From positions 1 through 5,892 of the forward strand of contig JAADHP010000089.1 in assembly GCA_013151785.1 (NCBI GenBank): a stretch of DNA of 5,892 nucleotides, in the 5' to 3' direction. This document shows, piece by piece, positions 1 through 5,805 of this stretch. The notes below the pieces were generated by a model that saw only the letters and a list, made by a program, of their open reading frames with translations, was not told the DNA's origin and searched no databases. The stretch comes from Nitrospirota bacterium. Lineage in GTDB: Bacteria; Nitrospirota; Thermodesulfovibrionia; Thermodesulfovibrionales; JdFR-85. Position 1 is the first letter of the stretch; each line of letters begins with the position of its first letter. The position numbers were made by a program, and so were the translations under genes.

Positions 1-2
1 GT

Positions 3-689
3 CCTGTAAGGATAGGGTTTAGCGATGCACGCGAATTCAGTTATATATTCTACAATCGTACCATAGAAGGGGGAAGGAATCTCCATGCAGTGGATAGGAA
101 TATGAAGATTGGCAGACTGCTGGGGCTTAGTTCTCGGGAGGTCTCTTTTCCTCTGCCGCATATCAAGCCATCACCAATAAGAAAGCAGTATTTCGTGGTA
201 GTACCTGGAGCCAGATGGCCTTCAAAACGGTGGCCAGCGGAATATTTTGCAAGACTGTTGAGATATCTTGAGGGGCTGGAACTCACCCCTGTGCTACTTG
301 GTGGAAGGGATGATATGAGCATTTCAGAAGAGATCATCAAGGGTAGCAGGATGAACTGTATAGACCTTACGGGAAAAACGGATTTGAAAACACTATGTAG
401 CATCATAAAAGGTGCCGAGTTTATGATCACCAATGATTCGGGTCCCATGCATATAGCCACTGCTATGGATGTTAAAGTATTTGCCATCTTTGGACCTACT
501 GATGAGAGACTCACAGGTCCGTATGGTGGAAAGCATGTAGTAATAAAGGCTGAAGGGCTTCAGTGCAGACCCTGTAGAAGAAGAACGTGCCCTACCATGA
601 AGTGTCTGGAAGCTGTTACCCCCGAAGAAGTCTACAGAGTTATCGCTTTTGATAAAACCACTCAGCCCCGTCAATTCAGTGGCAGGTGA
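3..689 (+). CDS. Glycosyltransferase family 9 (LPS heptosyltransferase type), 5'-truncated
   Basis: The C-terminal 228 codons of a GT-B fold sugar transferase. The frame is open to the window edge, and upstream codons already read as family sequence (IGFSDAREFSYIFYNR, then HAVDRNMKIGRLLGL), so the GTG at 90 is not the true start. GT9 proteins usually have about 330-360 residues, so roughly the first third lies outside the window. Visible family motifs are PGARWPSKRWP (204-236), DLTGKTDL (363-386), the nucleotide-sugar site TNDSGPMHIA (429-458) and FGPTDERLTGPYG (489-527). A four-cysteine cluster (561-607) resembles that of WaaF-like members. GT9 enzymes act on the cytoplasmic face of the inner membrane and add heptose or a related sugar to the LPS core, implying a Gram-negative envelope. 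The exact donor and acceptor cannot be assigned. No gene follows closely, so it may end its operon. Confidence 0.93.
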   Translation, partial: PVRIGFSDAREFSYIFYNRTIEGGRNLHAVDRNMKIGRLLGLSSREVSFPLPHIKPSPIRKQYFVVVPGARWPSKRWPAEYFARLLRYLEGLELTPVLLGGRDDMSISEEIIKGSRMNCIDLTGKTDLKTLCSIIKGAEFMITNDSGPMHIATAMDVKVFAIFGPTDERLTGPYGGKHVVIKAEGLQCRPCRRRTCPTMKCLEAVTPEEVYRVIAFDKTTQPRQFSGR

Positions 690-719
690 GATGATTCTGG
701 CTGGAACTCAAATTTGCCG

Positions 720-735
720 TATGACGTTGGTCATA
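720..735. promoter_or_regulatory. Short perfect inverted repeat, possible operator
   Basis: TATGAC and GTCATA are separated by GTTG, a 6-bp dyad 31 bases after the glycosyltransferase stop. It lies upstream of the cold-shock gene promoter candidate and could be a protein-binding dyad or chance. It has no U-tract, so it is not an intrinsic terminator. Confidence 0.2.
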
Positions 736-800
736 TGACAGCTACACCCATTGCCTGAGCAAGGAGTCAAATGGCATTGTGGGGGGATTAAAGAAAGTGC

Positions 801-830
801 TTGACTTTTGGTATCAGATAATGTCATCAT
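801..830 (+). promoter_or_regulatory. Candidate sigma-70 promoter for the cold-shock gene
   Basis: A -35 box TTGACT (801-806, 5 of 6) is followed after 18 bases by CATCAT (825-830, 4 of 6), placing the transcript start near 838. No convincing promoter is seen between the hairpin at 868-901 and the start codon at 956. If this one is used, the cold-shock mRNA has a leader of about 118 bases containing that hairpin. Confidence 0.45.
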
Positions 831-843
831 AGTGTAGAGTTTC

Positions 844-883
844 AGAAGTTTTTGTATGCTTAACAGGAGCCACAAAGACTTTT
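844..883 (+). promoter_or_regulatory. Candidate antiterminator in the cold-shock gene leader
   Basis: Bases 844-855 can pair with 872-883 over 12 consecutive pairs, two of them G-U. After a small internal loop, 858-860 pairs with 868-870. This would occupy the whole 5' strand (868-877) of the terminator hairpin that follows, so the two folds are mutually exclusive. The region is A/T rich, and part of the match could be chance. Confidence 0.35.
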
Positions 884-901
884 CAGCTTTGTGGCTTTTT
901 T
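868..901 (+). terminator. Intrinsic terminator-like hairpin upstream of the cold-shock gene
   Basis: A perfect 10-bp stem (868-877 with 887-896) with a 9-base loop runs directly into a T-tract ending at 901. It could end readthrough from the glycosyltransferase. Because the best promoter for the next gene lies upstream of it, it may instead be an attenuator inside that gene's leader, or the 3' end of a short RNA of about 65 bases. Confidence 0.75.
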
Positions 902-955
902 ATTGAGCAGCATCCTTTCTGATACTTGAGTTTACAATGGAAAGGAGGTTTAGAC

Positions 956-1156
956 ATGACAAATGGAACAGTAAAATGGTTCAACGATACCAAGGGCTAC
1001 GGTTTCATTACCAGTGAAGATGGTATGGATGTGTTTGTTCATTATTCATCCATAGAGGGTAATGGCTTCAAGTCATTGGCAGAAGGCGATGAAGTGAGCT
1101 TCAGCATTGAGCAGGGCAGCAAAGGCCCCAAGGCAGTGAATGTTGTTAAGGTCTAA
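956..1156 (+). CDS. CspA-family cold-shock protein
   Basis: A 66-residue single cold-shock domain, the usual length for bacterial CspA-type RNA/ssDNA chaperones, which melt mRNA secondary structure and can act as antiterminators. The N-terminus MTNGTVKWFND is typical. RNP1 is KGYGFI (residues 13-18) and RNP2 is VFVHY (26-30), so the aromatic nucleic-acid-binding face is present. The ATG at 956 is chosen because the strong Shine-Dalgarno AAAGGAGG (941-948) sits 7 bases before it. An in-frame TTG at 926 would add ten residues that do not belong to the domain and would place the ribosome binding site inside the gene. It is monocistronic, with its own promoter candidate and a terminator directly after. 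Regulation may act through the leader hairpins. Which Csp paralogue it is, and whether it is cold-induced, cannot be told. Confidence 0.96.
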   Translation: MTNGTVKWFNDTKGYGFITSEDGMDVFVHYSSIEGNGFKSLAEGDEVSFSIEQGSKGPKAVNVVKV

Positions 1157-1189
1157 TTGATAATTAACAATTGATGCCGTTAAATTGAA

Positions 1190-1216
1190 AGCCCTTGCCT
1201 GGCAAGGGCTTTTTTT
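1190..1216 (+). terminator. Intrinsic terminator of the cold-shock gene
   Basis: AGCCCTTG (1190-1197) pairs with CAAGGGCT (1203-1210) around the loop CCTGG, followed by seven T. It starts 34 bases after the stop codon and closes the unit cleanly. Confidence 0.93.
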
Positions 1217-1234
1217 ATGCCCTTTTGACTTCCG

Positions 1235-1432
1235 ATTGACTCATCAGTCAGTTTTATGGATAGGTGGATATTGGCTTTACCGCTCATTCTCGCAAGCCAT
1301 CCATGGCTTGCTCCGAGGAGAAAATCAGGTTCACCTTCCTGGTGAACCTTTAACTGATTTTCTAAATCCGCTCAAAGCCAATACCCACTTATCCGTTAGT
1401 AGTTTGGTTATTTTTTCTATCAGCATTTCGGG
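1235..1432. repeat. Branched inverted-repeat element, copy R1
   Basis: A closing stem of 20 positions (1259-1278 with 1374-1393, one mismatch and one G-U) encloses two arms. Arm 1 is GCAAGCCAT/ATGGCTTGC (1292-1311). Arm 2 is a lower stem AGAAAATCAG/CTGATTTTCT (1319-1328, 1354-1363) topped by GTTCACC/GGTGAAC (1329-1335, 1341-1347). The linker TCCGAGG lies between the arms. Sequence shared with R3 extends beyond the closing stem on both sides, from ATTGACTCATC at 1235 to about 1432, and this sets the boundaries given. There is no transposase or terminator-like T-tract. A frame runs through it by chance, but the frame is not kept between copies. It could be a structured RNA, a MITE-like mobile element or a nucleoid/termination site. 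It fills most of the gene-free stretch after the cold-shock gene. Confidence 0.85.
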
Positions 1433-1465
1433 AACTCATGGAACGATTATTTTGCACAGTGGTGA

Positions 1466-1474
1466 TGTTATAAT
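1466..1474 (+). promoter_or_regulatory. Possible extended -10 promoter upstream of R2
   Basis: TGT followed by a perfect TATAAT (1469-1474) forms an extended -10, but there is no good -35 box at the right distance. GTTATAATA occurs again at 1496-1504, touching the left end of R2. If active, transcription would start near 1481 and run through R2 into the amidohydrolase gene. Confidence 0.25.
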
Positions 1475-1502
1475 AATTCCAGATCCAACGATAAAGTTAT
1501 AA

Positions 1503-1634
1503 TAGTGGTATGGTAGAGTCTTACACATCATTCTCAGCAGCCATCCATGGCTGCTTCCGAGGGAATTTTGCGATTCACCCTCCAGGTGAATCTTATGCAA
1601 AATTCAAAACCGTTCAGACTCTACCATACCACTA
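1503..1634. repeat. Branched inverted-repeat element, copy R2 (divergent)
   Basis: This has the same layout as R1 with mostly different stem sequences. A perfect 19-bp closing stem joins 1503-1521 and 1616-1634. Arm 1 is AGCAGCCAT/ATGGCTGCT (1536-1555). Arm 2 is a lower stem GAATTTTGC/GCAAAATTC (1563-1571, 1597-1605) topped by GATTCACC/GGTGAATC (1572-1579, 1585-1592), with a 3'-side bulge as in R1. The linkers CATTCTC and TCCGAGG and the arm 1 loop CATCCATG match R1. It ends 77 bases before the amidohydrolase start and may lie in that operon's leader. The flanks shared by R1 and R3 are not evident here. Confidence 0.85.
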
Positions 1635-1648
1635 CTTTCAGATATCCA

Positions 1649-1679
1649 TTGTTATTCTTACAACTGGATTTGAGATAAT
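1649..1679 (+). promoter_or_regulatory. Candidate promoter of the three-gene operon
   Basis: TTGTTA (1649-1654, 4 of 6) and GATAAT (1674-1679, 5 of 6) are separated by 19 bases, slightly long. A TGA directly before the -10 gives an extended -10. A start near 1686 would leave a leader of about 25 bases with no clear Shine-Dalgarno before the ATG at 1712. Confidence 0.4.
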
Positions 1680-1711
1680 ATTCAAAAGACCAATAAATTT
1701 AAGCAATTGAG

Positions 1712-2911
1712 ATGGCAGTGAAGAGTGCAATAGAAGAAGACATATTCGAGTATGTAAAGAGAATGAGGAGGAGGCTTCATCAGTACCCAGAGCCTGCCTT
1801 CCAGGAATTCAAAACCGCTGAGATTATCTCAGAAGAACTGAAGAAACTCTCCCTCTGGCATAAAACAGGTATAGCAAAGACAGGCATTATTGCACGTCTT
1901 GACTCACCTTATAAAGACTCTCCCACCATAGCATTAAGGGCCGATATGGATGCCCTGCCTCTTGAGGAAAAAACAGGATTGCCTTACAGTTCACGCAATC
2001 CAGGCTATATGCACGCCTGTGGACATGATGGTCACATGGCCATGCTTCTTGGTGCTGCAAGGCTGTTGAAGACCACCGGCCATGATGCCAGTGTGGTACT
2101 GATCTTTCAGCCTGCTGAAGAGGGCGGAGGAGGTGCAAGGGCCATGATAGAGGCAGGTGCTATTGATGATGTGGATATGATATTCGGTGGTCATATTGAT
2201 ATGCACTTTCCCCTGAATACAATTGCCATCAGGCATTACATGGATACATCCTATACAGACAGTCTGGAGATAAGGATAGTGGGCAGAGGTGGCCATGCGG
2301 CAAGGCCTCATGAAACAGTGGATGCTGTAGTGGTGGGGAGCGTCTTTGTTACCTCTTTACAGACCATTGTTTCTCGTAGTATTGACCCCTTGAATCCTAC
2401 TGTAATCAGCATTGGTAGTTTCCATGCAGGACGTGCCTATAATGCCATAGCTGATGAGGCTGTTCTGAGAGGCACCATAAGAACCACTGATAAAAAAACA
2501 AGAGAGACGGTTATCAACAAAATAAACCAGACAGCTTCATCCCTTGCCTCGCTGTATGGTGCTGAGATATATCTGTCTGTCCGCGAGGGATATCCGCCTG
2601 TAATCAATCATCCTGTGGCCTACAGGATTGCAAGACAGGCTGCAAAGGCTATTGCAGGAGAGGACAATGTTCTCAGGGTGGAACAGCCAAGCATGGGAGG
2701 TGAGGATTTTTCTTACTATCTCCTGGAGGTGCCCGGGTGTTTTGTTCGTCTGGGTGCACATAACGAGATGTACCAGTTCATGCCTGCGCATAGTTGCAAG
2801 TTTGACTTTGATGAGAGAGTGTTAAAGACCGGCGCTCTGTTTTTCGCTGAGTTAGTAAAAAAAGCTGCTGAATATCTGAGGGAAGGTAGTGCTTCAGTTC
2901 ACACCAAGTAA
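1712..2911 (+). CDS. M20-family metal-dependent amidohydrolase (IAA-amino acid/hippurate hydrolase type)
   Basis: A full-length (399 aa) cytoplasmic di-metal hydrolase of the M20D group, whose members cleave N-acyl amino acids, amino acid conjugates or related amides. Family landmarks appear in order: RRLHQYPEPAFQE (20-32), ALRADMDALP (74-83), the metal-binding HACGHDGH (101-108, Cys103 and His105), FQPAEEGGGGA (132-142, with Glu136 as likely catalytic base and Glu137 as ligand), His161, the lid-domain GRGGHAARPH (191-200), PSMGGEDF (326-333) and the last ligand His360. The usual HSP near that ligand is HSC. There is no signal peptide. The start is the first ATG after an in-frame stop at 1700; its Shine-Dalgarno is weak, and a GTG at 1718 is an alternative. 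It is the first gene of the operon and its end overlaps the ligase gene by 23 bases. The family does not fix the substrate; N-acyl, gamma-glutamyl or peptide-like amides are all possible. Confidence 0.93.
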   Translation: MAVKSAIEEDIFEYVKRMRRRLHQYPEPAFQEFKTAEIISEELKKLSLWHKTGIAKTGIIARLDSPYKDSPTIALRADMDALPLEEKTGLPYSSRNPGYMHACGHDGHMAMLLGAARLLKTTGHDASVVLIFQPAEEGGGGARAMIEAGAIDDVDMIFGGHIDMHFPLNTIAIRHYMDTSYTDSLEIRIVGRGGHAARPHETVDAVVVGSVFVTSLQTIVSRSIDPLNPTVISIGSFHAGRAYNAIADEAVLRGTIRTTDKKTRETVINKINQTASSLASLYGAEIYLSVREGYPPVINHPVAYRIARQAAKAIAGEDNVLRVEQPSMGGEDFSYYLLEVPGCFVRLGAHNEMYQFMPAHSCKFDFDERVLKTGALFFAELVKKAAEYLREGSASVHTK

Positions 2912-3986
2912 AGGGCCTACCATTGGTGTGGAATTAGAGCTTCAGATAATAGACAGGCAGACATGTGAGCTGTTAAACATAGCACCACAGATACTTGAAG
3001 AGATCAAAAAAGCCTACAGAAAGAGGATAAAAGAGGAGTTCCTCAAGTCCATGATTGAACTGAATACAGATGTATGCGAGACTGTAACTGATGTGGAGAT
3101 TGATTTGAGGAACTCATTGAGGTATCTTGAGGAGCTATTAGCACCTAAGAATGCCACCTTTTATTCTGCGAGTCTCCATCCATTTGCAAAGGGCATAAAC
3201 CAGCAGGTTAGTGATAATCCTCGTTATAAAAAAATCATGGAAGAGCTACAGATAGTGGGCAGACGTTTTATAACACAGGGGCTTCATGTACATGTGGGGA
3301 TTGAAGATCCTGAGAAGGCAGTGAACATCACGAATACAATCAGAATATATCTTCCCCTTTTACTTGCCCTGTCAACATCCTCACCCTTTTATGAGGGAGA
3401 GGCCACAGGGCTTTACTCATACAGGACAAAGCTCTTTGAGGCACTACCAAAGGCAGGTCTGCCTGATTATATAAATGGATGGCAGGGGTTTAATAATCTT
3501 GTTGATATCCTGCTCAGGGCAGGGTATATTGATTCTGTGAAGGATCTGTGGTGGGATGTTAGGCCCCATCCAGAGTTCGGAACCGTGGAGATACGCATCT
3601 GTGATATCCCCTGTAGATTAAAGGATATACTGGCCCTTACTGCTTTGATTCAGGCACTTGTGGTATATATTGGAAAGCTTTCTCCCCAGCCTGATACAAA
3701 TATTCAGATACTCAGATTGAATAAATGGCAGGCTGCCAGATACGGGCTTGAAGGCTTGTTTGCCAATCCTGCCACAGGCACATATCTTGGCATAAAGGAG
3801 GCAGTGCTGAACCTGCTTGTTATGCTCAGTGATGAAGCAGCAAGGCTTGGTTCACAGGAATATCTGAAGGGTATTCATGATATACTTTCCCGTGGCACAG
3901 GTGCACACAGGCAACGAATATACTATTCCCAGACCAATGACTTCAAGGTGGTAATCAAAAGGCTTGTGGAGGAGTTCTATCAATGA
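2889..3986 (+). CDS. YbdK/GCS2-type carboxylate-amine ligase (glutamate-cysteine ligase 2 family)
   Basis: A 365-residue ATP-dependent ligase of the glutamine-synthetase-like fold that joins a carboxylate, classically the gamma-carboxyl of glutamate, to an amine. Motifs are TIGVELEL (11-18), SMIELNTDVCE (54-64), GLHVHVGIEDPE (131-142), ALSTSSPFYEG (160-170), TGLYSYR (173-179) and LWWDVRPHPEFGTVEIRICD (220-239). Length matches E. coli YbdK, which has only weak glutamate-cysteine ligase activity, so the real substrate is open. The start is GTG at 2889: an in-frame TGA at 2877 rules out anything earlier, the next ATG falls after the first motif, and GAGGG (2878-2882) sits 6 bases before it inside the amidohydrolase gene. 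No glutathione synthetase accompanies it here, which argues against an ordinary glutathione pathway. It is translationally coupled to both neighbours. Confidence 0.93.
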   Translation: MLQFTPSKGPTIGVELELQIIDRQTCELLNIAPQILEEIKKAYRKRIKEEFLKSMIELNTDVCETVTDVEIDLRNSLRYLEELLAPKNATFYSASLHPFAKGINQQVSDNPRYKKIMEELQIVGRRFITQGLHVHVGIEDPEKAVNITNTIRIYLPLLLALSTSSPFYEGEATGLYSYRTKLFEALPKAGLPDYINGWQGFNNLVDILLRAGYIDSVKDLWWDVRPHPEFGTVEIRICDIPCRLKDILALTALIQALVVYIGKLSPQPDTNIQILRLNKWQAARYGLEGLFANPATGTYLGIKEAVLNLLVMLSDEAARLGSQEYLKGIHDILSRGTGAHRQRIYYSQTNDFKVVIKRLVEEFYQ

Positions 3987-5398
3987 AAGGTGCAGTTTCA
4001 TCAGGACATCCCCTTACCACAGAGGCAGCAACAGAGATACTGAAAAAAGGTGGAAATGCCTTTGATGCCGTGGTTGCAGCAGGTTTTGCATCTTCAGTAA
4101 CAGAGCCTACGCTTACAAGTCTTGGAGGAGGCGGCTTCTGTCTTGTACACAGGGCCAGAGATGGTGAGAGGGTTCTCTATGATTTCTTTGTGAACACACC
4201 AGGGCTGGGCATTGATGATATAAAAAGACCATCACTCATTCCTGTTGATTTGAGATTTAAATGTACAATGCAGAGGTTCCATATTGGTATGGGCTCTGTT
4301 GCTGTGCCAGGGATGCTGAGGGGCCTGATAGATTGTTGCCTTGACCTCTGTACGATGGATATGGATGATATTATCAAACCTGCCTTGAGATACCTCACTG
4401 AAGGTGTGGCTGTTACAGAGCAGCAGATTTATCAGCTTGAGATTTTGAAGCCCATACTTACCTTCAGTGATTATGGAAGGGAGATATTCAGCCTGAACAG
4501 CAAAGGAAGGCTTTACAACCCCCTTTTGAAGGAATTCCTTTCCCTTTGTTCACCGGAGAGATGGCTTGAGATATTCTATGATAGTGGAGCCAGGAGACTC
4601 CATGATATGATGCGTCAGCACAGGGCGCTTCTCAGTTATGAGGATATGCAGAACTACAGGACTATAAAAAGAACTCCCCTCAGGTGTGTATACAGGGACA
4701 CTGAGATAATCACCAATCCACCTCCCTCCACAGGTGGTATGCTTATATGCGCAGCCCTCAGATATATGGACAGGCATGATTATAATACCCTTTCCAGGCC
4801 AGAGCGGATGCTATTAAGAGTCAGGGCGATGGAAGAGATGTTTAATGTAAAATCTGCCAATGCTGGTACAACCCATATAAGCATAATTGATTCTGAAGGT
4901 AATGCAGCATCAATGACCACATCCAATGGCACAGGTTCAGGATGCTTCTTTCCTGACACAGGTATTATGCTTAACAACATGATGGGTGAGGATGACCTTC
5001 ATCCACAGGGTTTTTTTAACTCTCCACCTGGCATACGGGTGGGTTCCATGATGTCTCCTGCATTTATCATGAGGAATAATGAAGTTCATGCCATACTGGG
5101 CAGTGGCGGTAGTAAGAGGATTCGTACAGCAATGCTACAGGTCATTTCAAATCTGATAGATGAGGAAATGACGGTCAGAGAGGCTGTTGAATCGCCACGG
5201 ATACATCTTGATGATGAAGGGATTTTACAGATAGAAGCAGGGTTTAATAAAGAAATAATTGATTATATAAAGGAGCACTACAGAATGAATGTCTGGTCTG
5301 AGAAGGATCTATATTTCGGGGGGGTGCATACTGTGATGGCGGATTTCTCAGGTTGTGGCGATCCACGCAGGGATGGGTGTTACAAAAGAATTGATTGA
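3983..5398 (+). CDS. Gamma-glutamyltransferase-family Ntn-hydrolase, short cytoplasmic form
   Basis: A self-cleaving Thr hydrolase of the GGT family, 471 residues against about 550-580 for classical enzymes. The N-terminus is already mature-like (GAVSSGHPLTTEAATEILKK) with GGNAFDAVVAA (23-33) and LGGGGF (47-52), so there is no signal peptide and a cytoplasmic location is expected. The nucleophile is Thr296 in GTTHISIID; cleavage would give parts of about 295 and 176 residues. Asn315, the oxyanion glycines in GSGGSKRI (373-380) and the terminal YFGGVH...DPRRDG are present. Where classical members have DFREMAP with the glutamate-binding Arg, this one has DFFVNTP (67-73), and the usual SSMSP is SMMSP (355-359). 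The substrate may therefore not be a gamma-glutamyl compound. The start overlaps the ligase stop as ATGA, with GGAGGAG (3968-3974) 8 bases before it. The gene ends the operon, just before R3. Confidence 0.92.
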   Translation: MKGAVSSGHPLTTEAATEILKKGGNAFDAVVAAGFASSVTEPTLTSLGGGGFCLVHRARDGERVLYDFFVNTPGLGIDDIKRPSLIPVDLRFKCTMQRFHIGMGSVAVPGMLRGLIDCCLDLCTMDMDDIIKPALRYLTEGVAVTEQQIYQLEILKPILTFSDYGREIFSLNSKGRLYNPLLKEFLSLCSPERWLEIFYDSGARRLHDMMRQHRALLSYEDMQNYRTIKRTPLRCVYRDTEIITNPPPSTGGMLICAALRYMDRHDYNTLSRPERMLLRVRAMEEMFNVKSANAGTTHISIIDSEGNAASMTTSNGTGSGCFFPDTGIMLNNMMGEDDLHPQGFFNSPPGIRVGSMMSPAFIMRNNEVHAILGSGGSKRIRTAMLQVISNLIDEEMTVREAVESPRIHLDDEGILQIEAGFNKEIIDYIKEHYRMNVWSEKDLYFGGVHTVMADFSGCGDPRRDGCYKRID

Positions 5399-5467
5399 AC
5401 GATCCAAAATTGCCCATTGACTCATCGGTCCAGTTTTGAAGTCAGGTAGGTATTGGCTTTACCGCTC

Positions 5468-5509
5468 AACTTACACCCCAGAAAATCTACAATTTTCTGG
5501 GGGCCCCAA
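5468..5509. repeat. Extra hairpin segment 1 inside R3
   Basis: About 42 bases absent from R1, placed in the linker between closing stem and arm 1 (R1 reads CCGCTCATTCTCGC across this point). It contains a perfect 11-bp hairpin (5476-5486 with 5492-5502, loop CTACA), followed by GCCCC. Its start, CTTACAC, also occurs at the same place in R2. Confidence 0.7.
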
Positions 5510-5532
5510 TTTCTCGCAAGCCATCCGTGGCT

Positions 5533-5570
5533 TCTGCCCCAAAAAGTCTACGACTTTTCGCGGAGCCCCT
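5533..5570. repeat. Extra hairpin segment 2 inside R3
   Basis: About 38 bases absent from R1, placed within the 3' strand of arm 1. It contains AAAAGTC/GACTTTT (5542-5548 with 5552-5558, loop TAC). It resembles segment 1 in layout and sequence: CCCCA, an A-run, TCTAC, a T-run with C, then GCCCC. Confidence 0.7.
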
Positions 5571-5708
5571 TGCTCCGAGGAGAAAATCAGGTTCACCCTC
5601 CTGGTGAACCCTTCTGATTTTCTAAATCCGCTCAAAGCCAATACCTACCTGCCCATTTAGTATTTTGATAGTTATTCTATCGGCATTTTTGGGTGCGATC
5701 ATTGTAGT

Positions 5709-5736
5709 GTAACAGAATAAAGCAATATGGTATAAT
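5709..5736 (+). promoter_or_regulatory. Promoter of the serine tRNA gene
   Basis: GTAACA (5709-5714, 4 of 6) is followed after 16 bases by a perfect TATAAT (5731-5736), with TG one base upstream forming an extended -10. Transcription would start near 5743, giving a leader of about 63 bases before the tRNA. Confidence 0.7.
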
Positions 5737-5805
5737 TAGAATCTGGTAAATAGTTAATTGGTTACTGGTTATTGGGTTGCCTGGGGTGCCTGTTTCTTAT
5801 TAAAC

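Larger units (their letters stand above)
5416..5693. repeat. Branched inverted-repeat element, copy R3 (enlarged)
   Basis: A close relative of R1, starting 17 bases after the operon's last stop. It has a perfect 18-bp closing stem (5443-5460 with 5634-5651), an arm 1 remnant (5516-5535, resumed at 5571), and an arm 2 (5581-5590 with 5614-5623, topped by 5591-5597 with 5603-5609). Compared with R1, two positions of the closing stem have changed on both strands so that pairing is kept. Both outer flanks match R1, up to CTATCGGCATTT near 5687. Two extra hairpin segments make it about 80 bases longer. No T-tract follows the closing stem, so it is not a standard terminator, although no other terminator for the operon is visible. 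With the tRNA promoter it accounts for the gene-free stretch 5399-5805. Confidence 0.85.

Noticed and set aside
50..514. Minus-strand open frames opposite the glycosyltransferase, amidohydrolase and GGT genes
   Set aside because: They are antisense shadows of clearly recognised genes, with no family motifs of their own.
926..955. Longer start (TTG at 926) for the cold-shock protein
   Set aside because: It would place the strong Shine-Dalgarno at 941-948 inside the gene and add residues outside the domain; the ATG at 956 fits the family N-terminus.
1227..1256. Minus-strand CTGATGAGTC near R1, resembling part of a hammerhead ribozyme core
   Set aside because: No proper GAAA element or cleavage-site helix follows, and the R3 copy reads CCGATGAGTC, which breaks the CUGAUGA core.
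1185..1502. Open reading frame of 105 codons through R1
   Set aside because: It starts inside the cold-shock terminator, has no ribosome binding site and runs through the stems. The peptide frame is not kept in the matching part of R3 (arm 2 is read in another frame), while base pairing is kept.
1503..1634. R2 considered as an integron attC site or a transposon end pair
   Set aside because: No GTTRRRY/RYYYAAC core pair at its ends, no integrase or transposase in the window, and no target-site duplication around it. The three closing stems differ in sequence, unlike ends recognised by one transposase.
1510..1710. Open reading frame of 66 codons through R2, with peptide similarity to the R1 frame (AIHG and PGE segments)
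   Set aside because: The similarity follows from the shared arm 1 and arm 2 DNA. There is no ribosome binding site, and the frame begins inside the closing stem.
5436..5660. Open reading frame of 74 codons through R3
   Set aside because: It is explained by the repeat; the extra hairpins shift the frame relative to R1 in the middle section.
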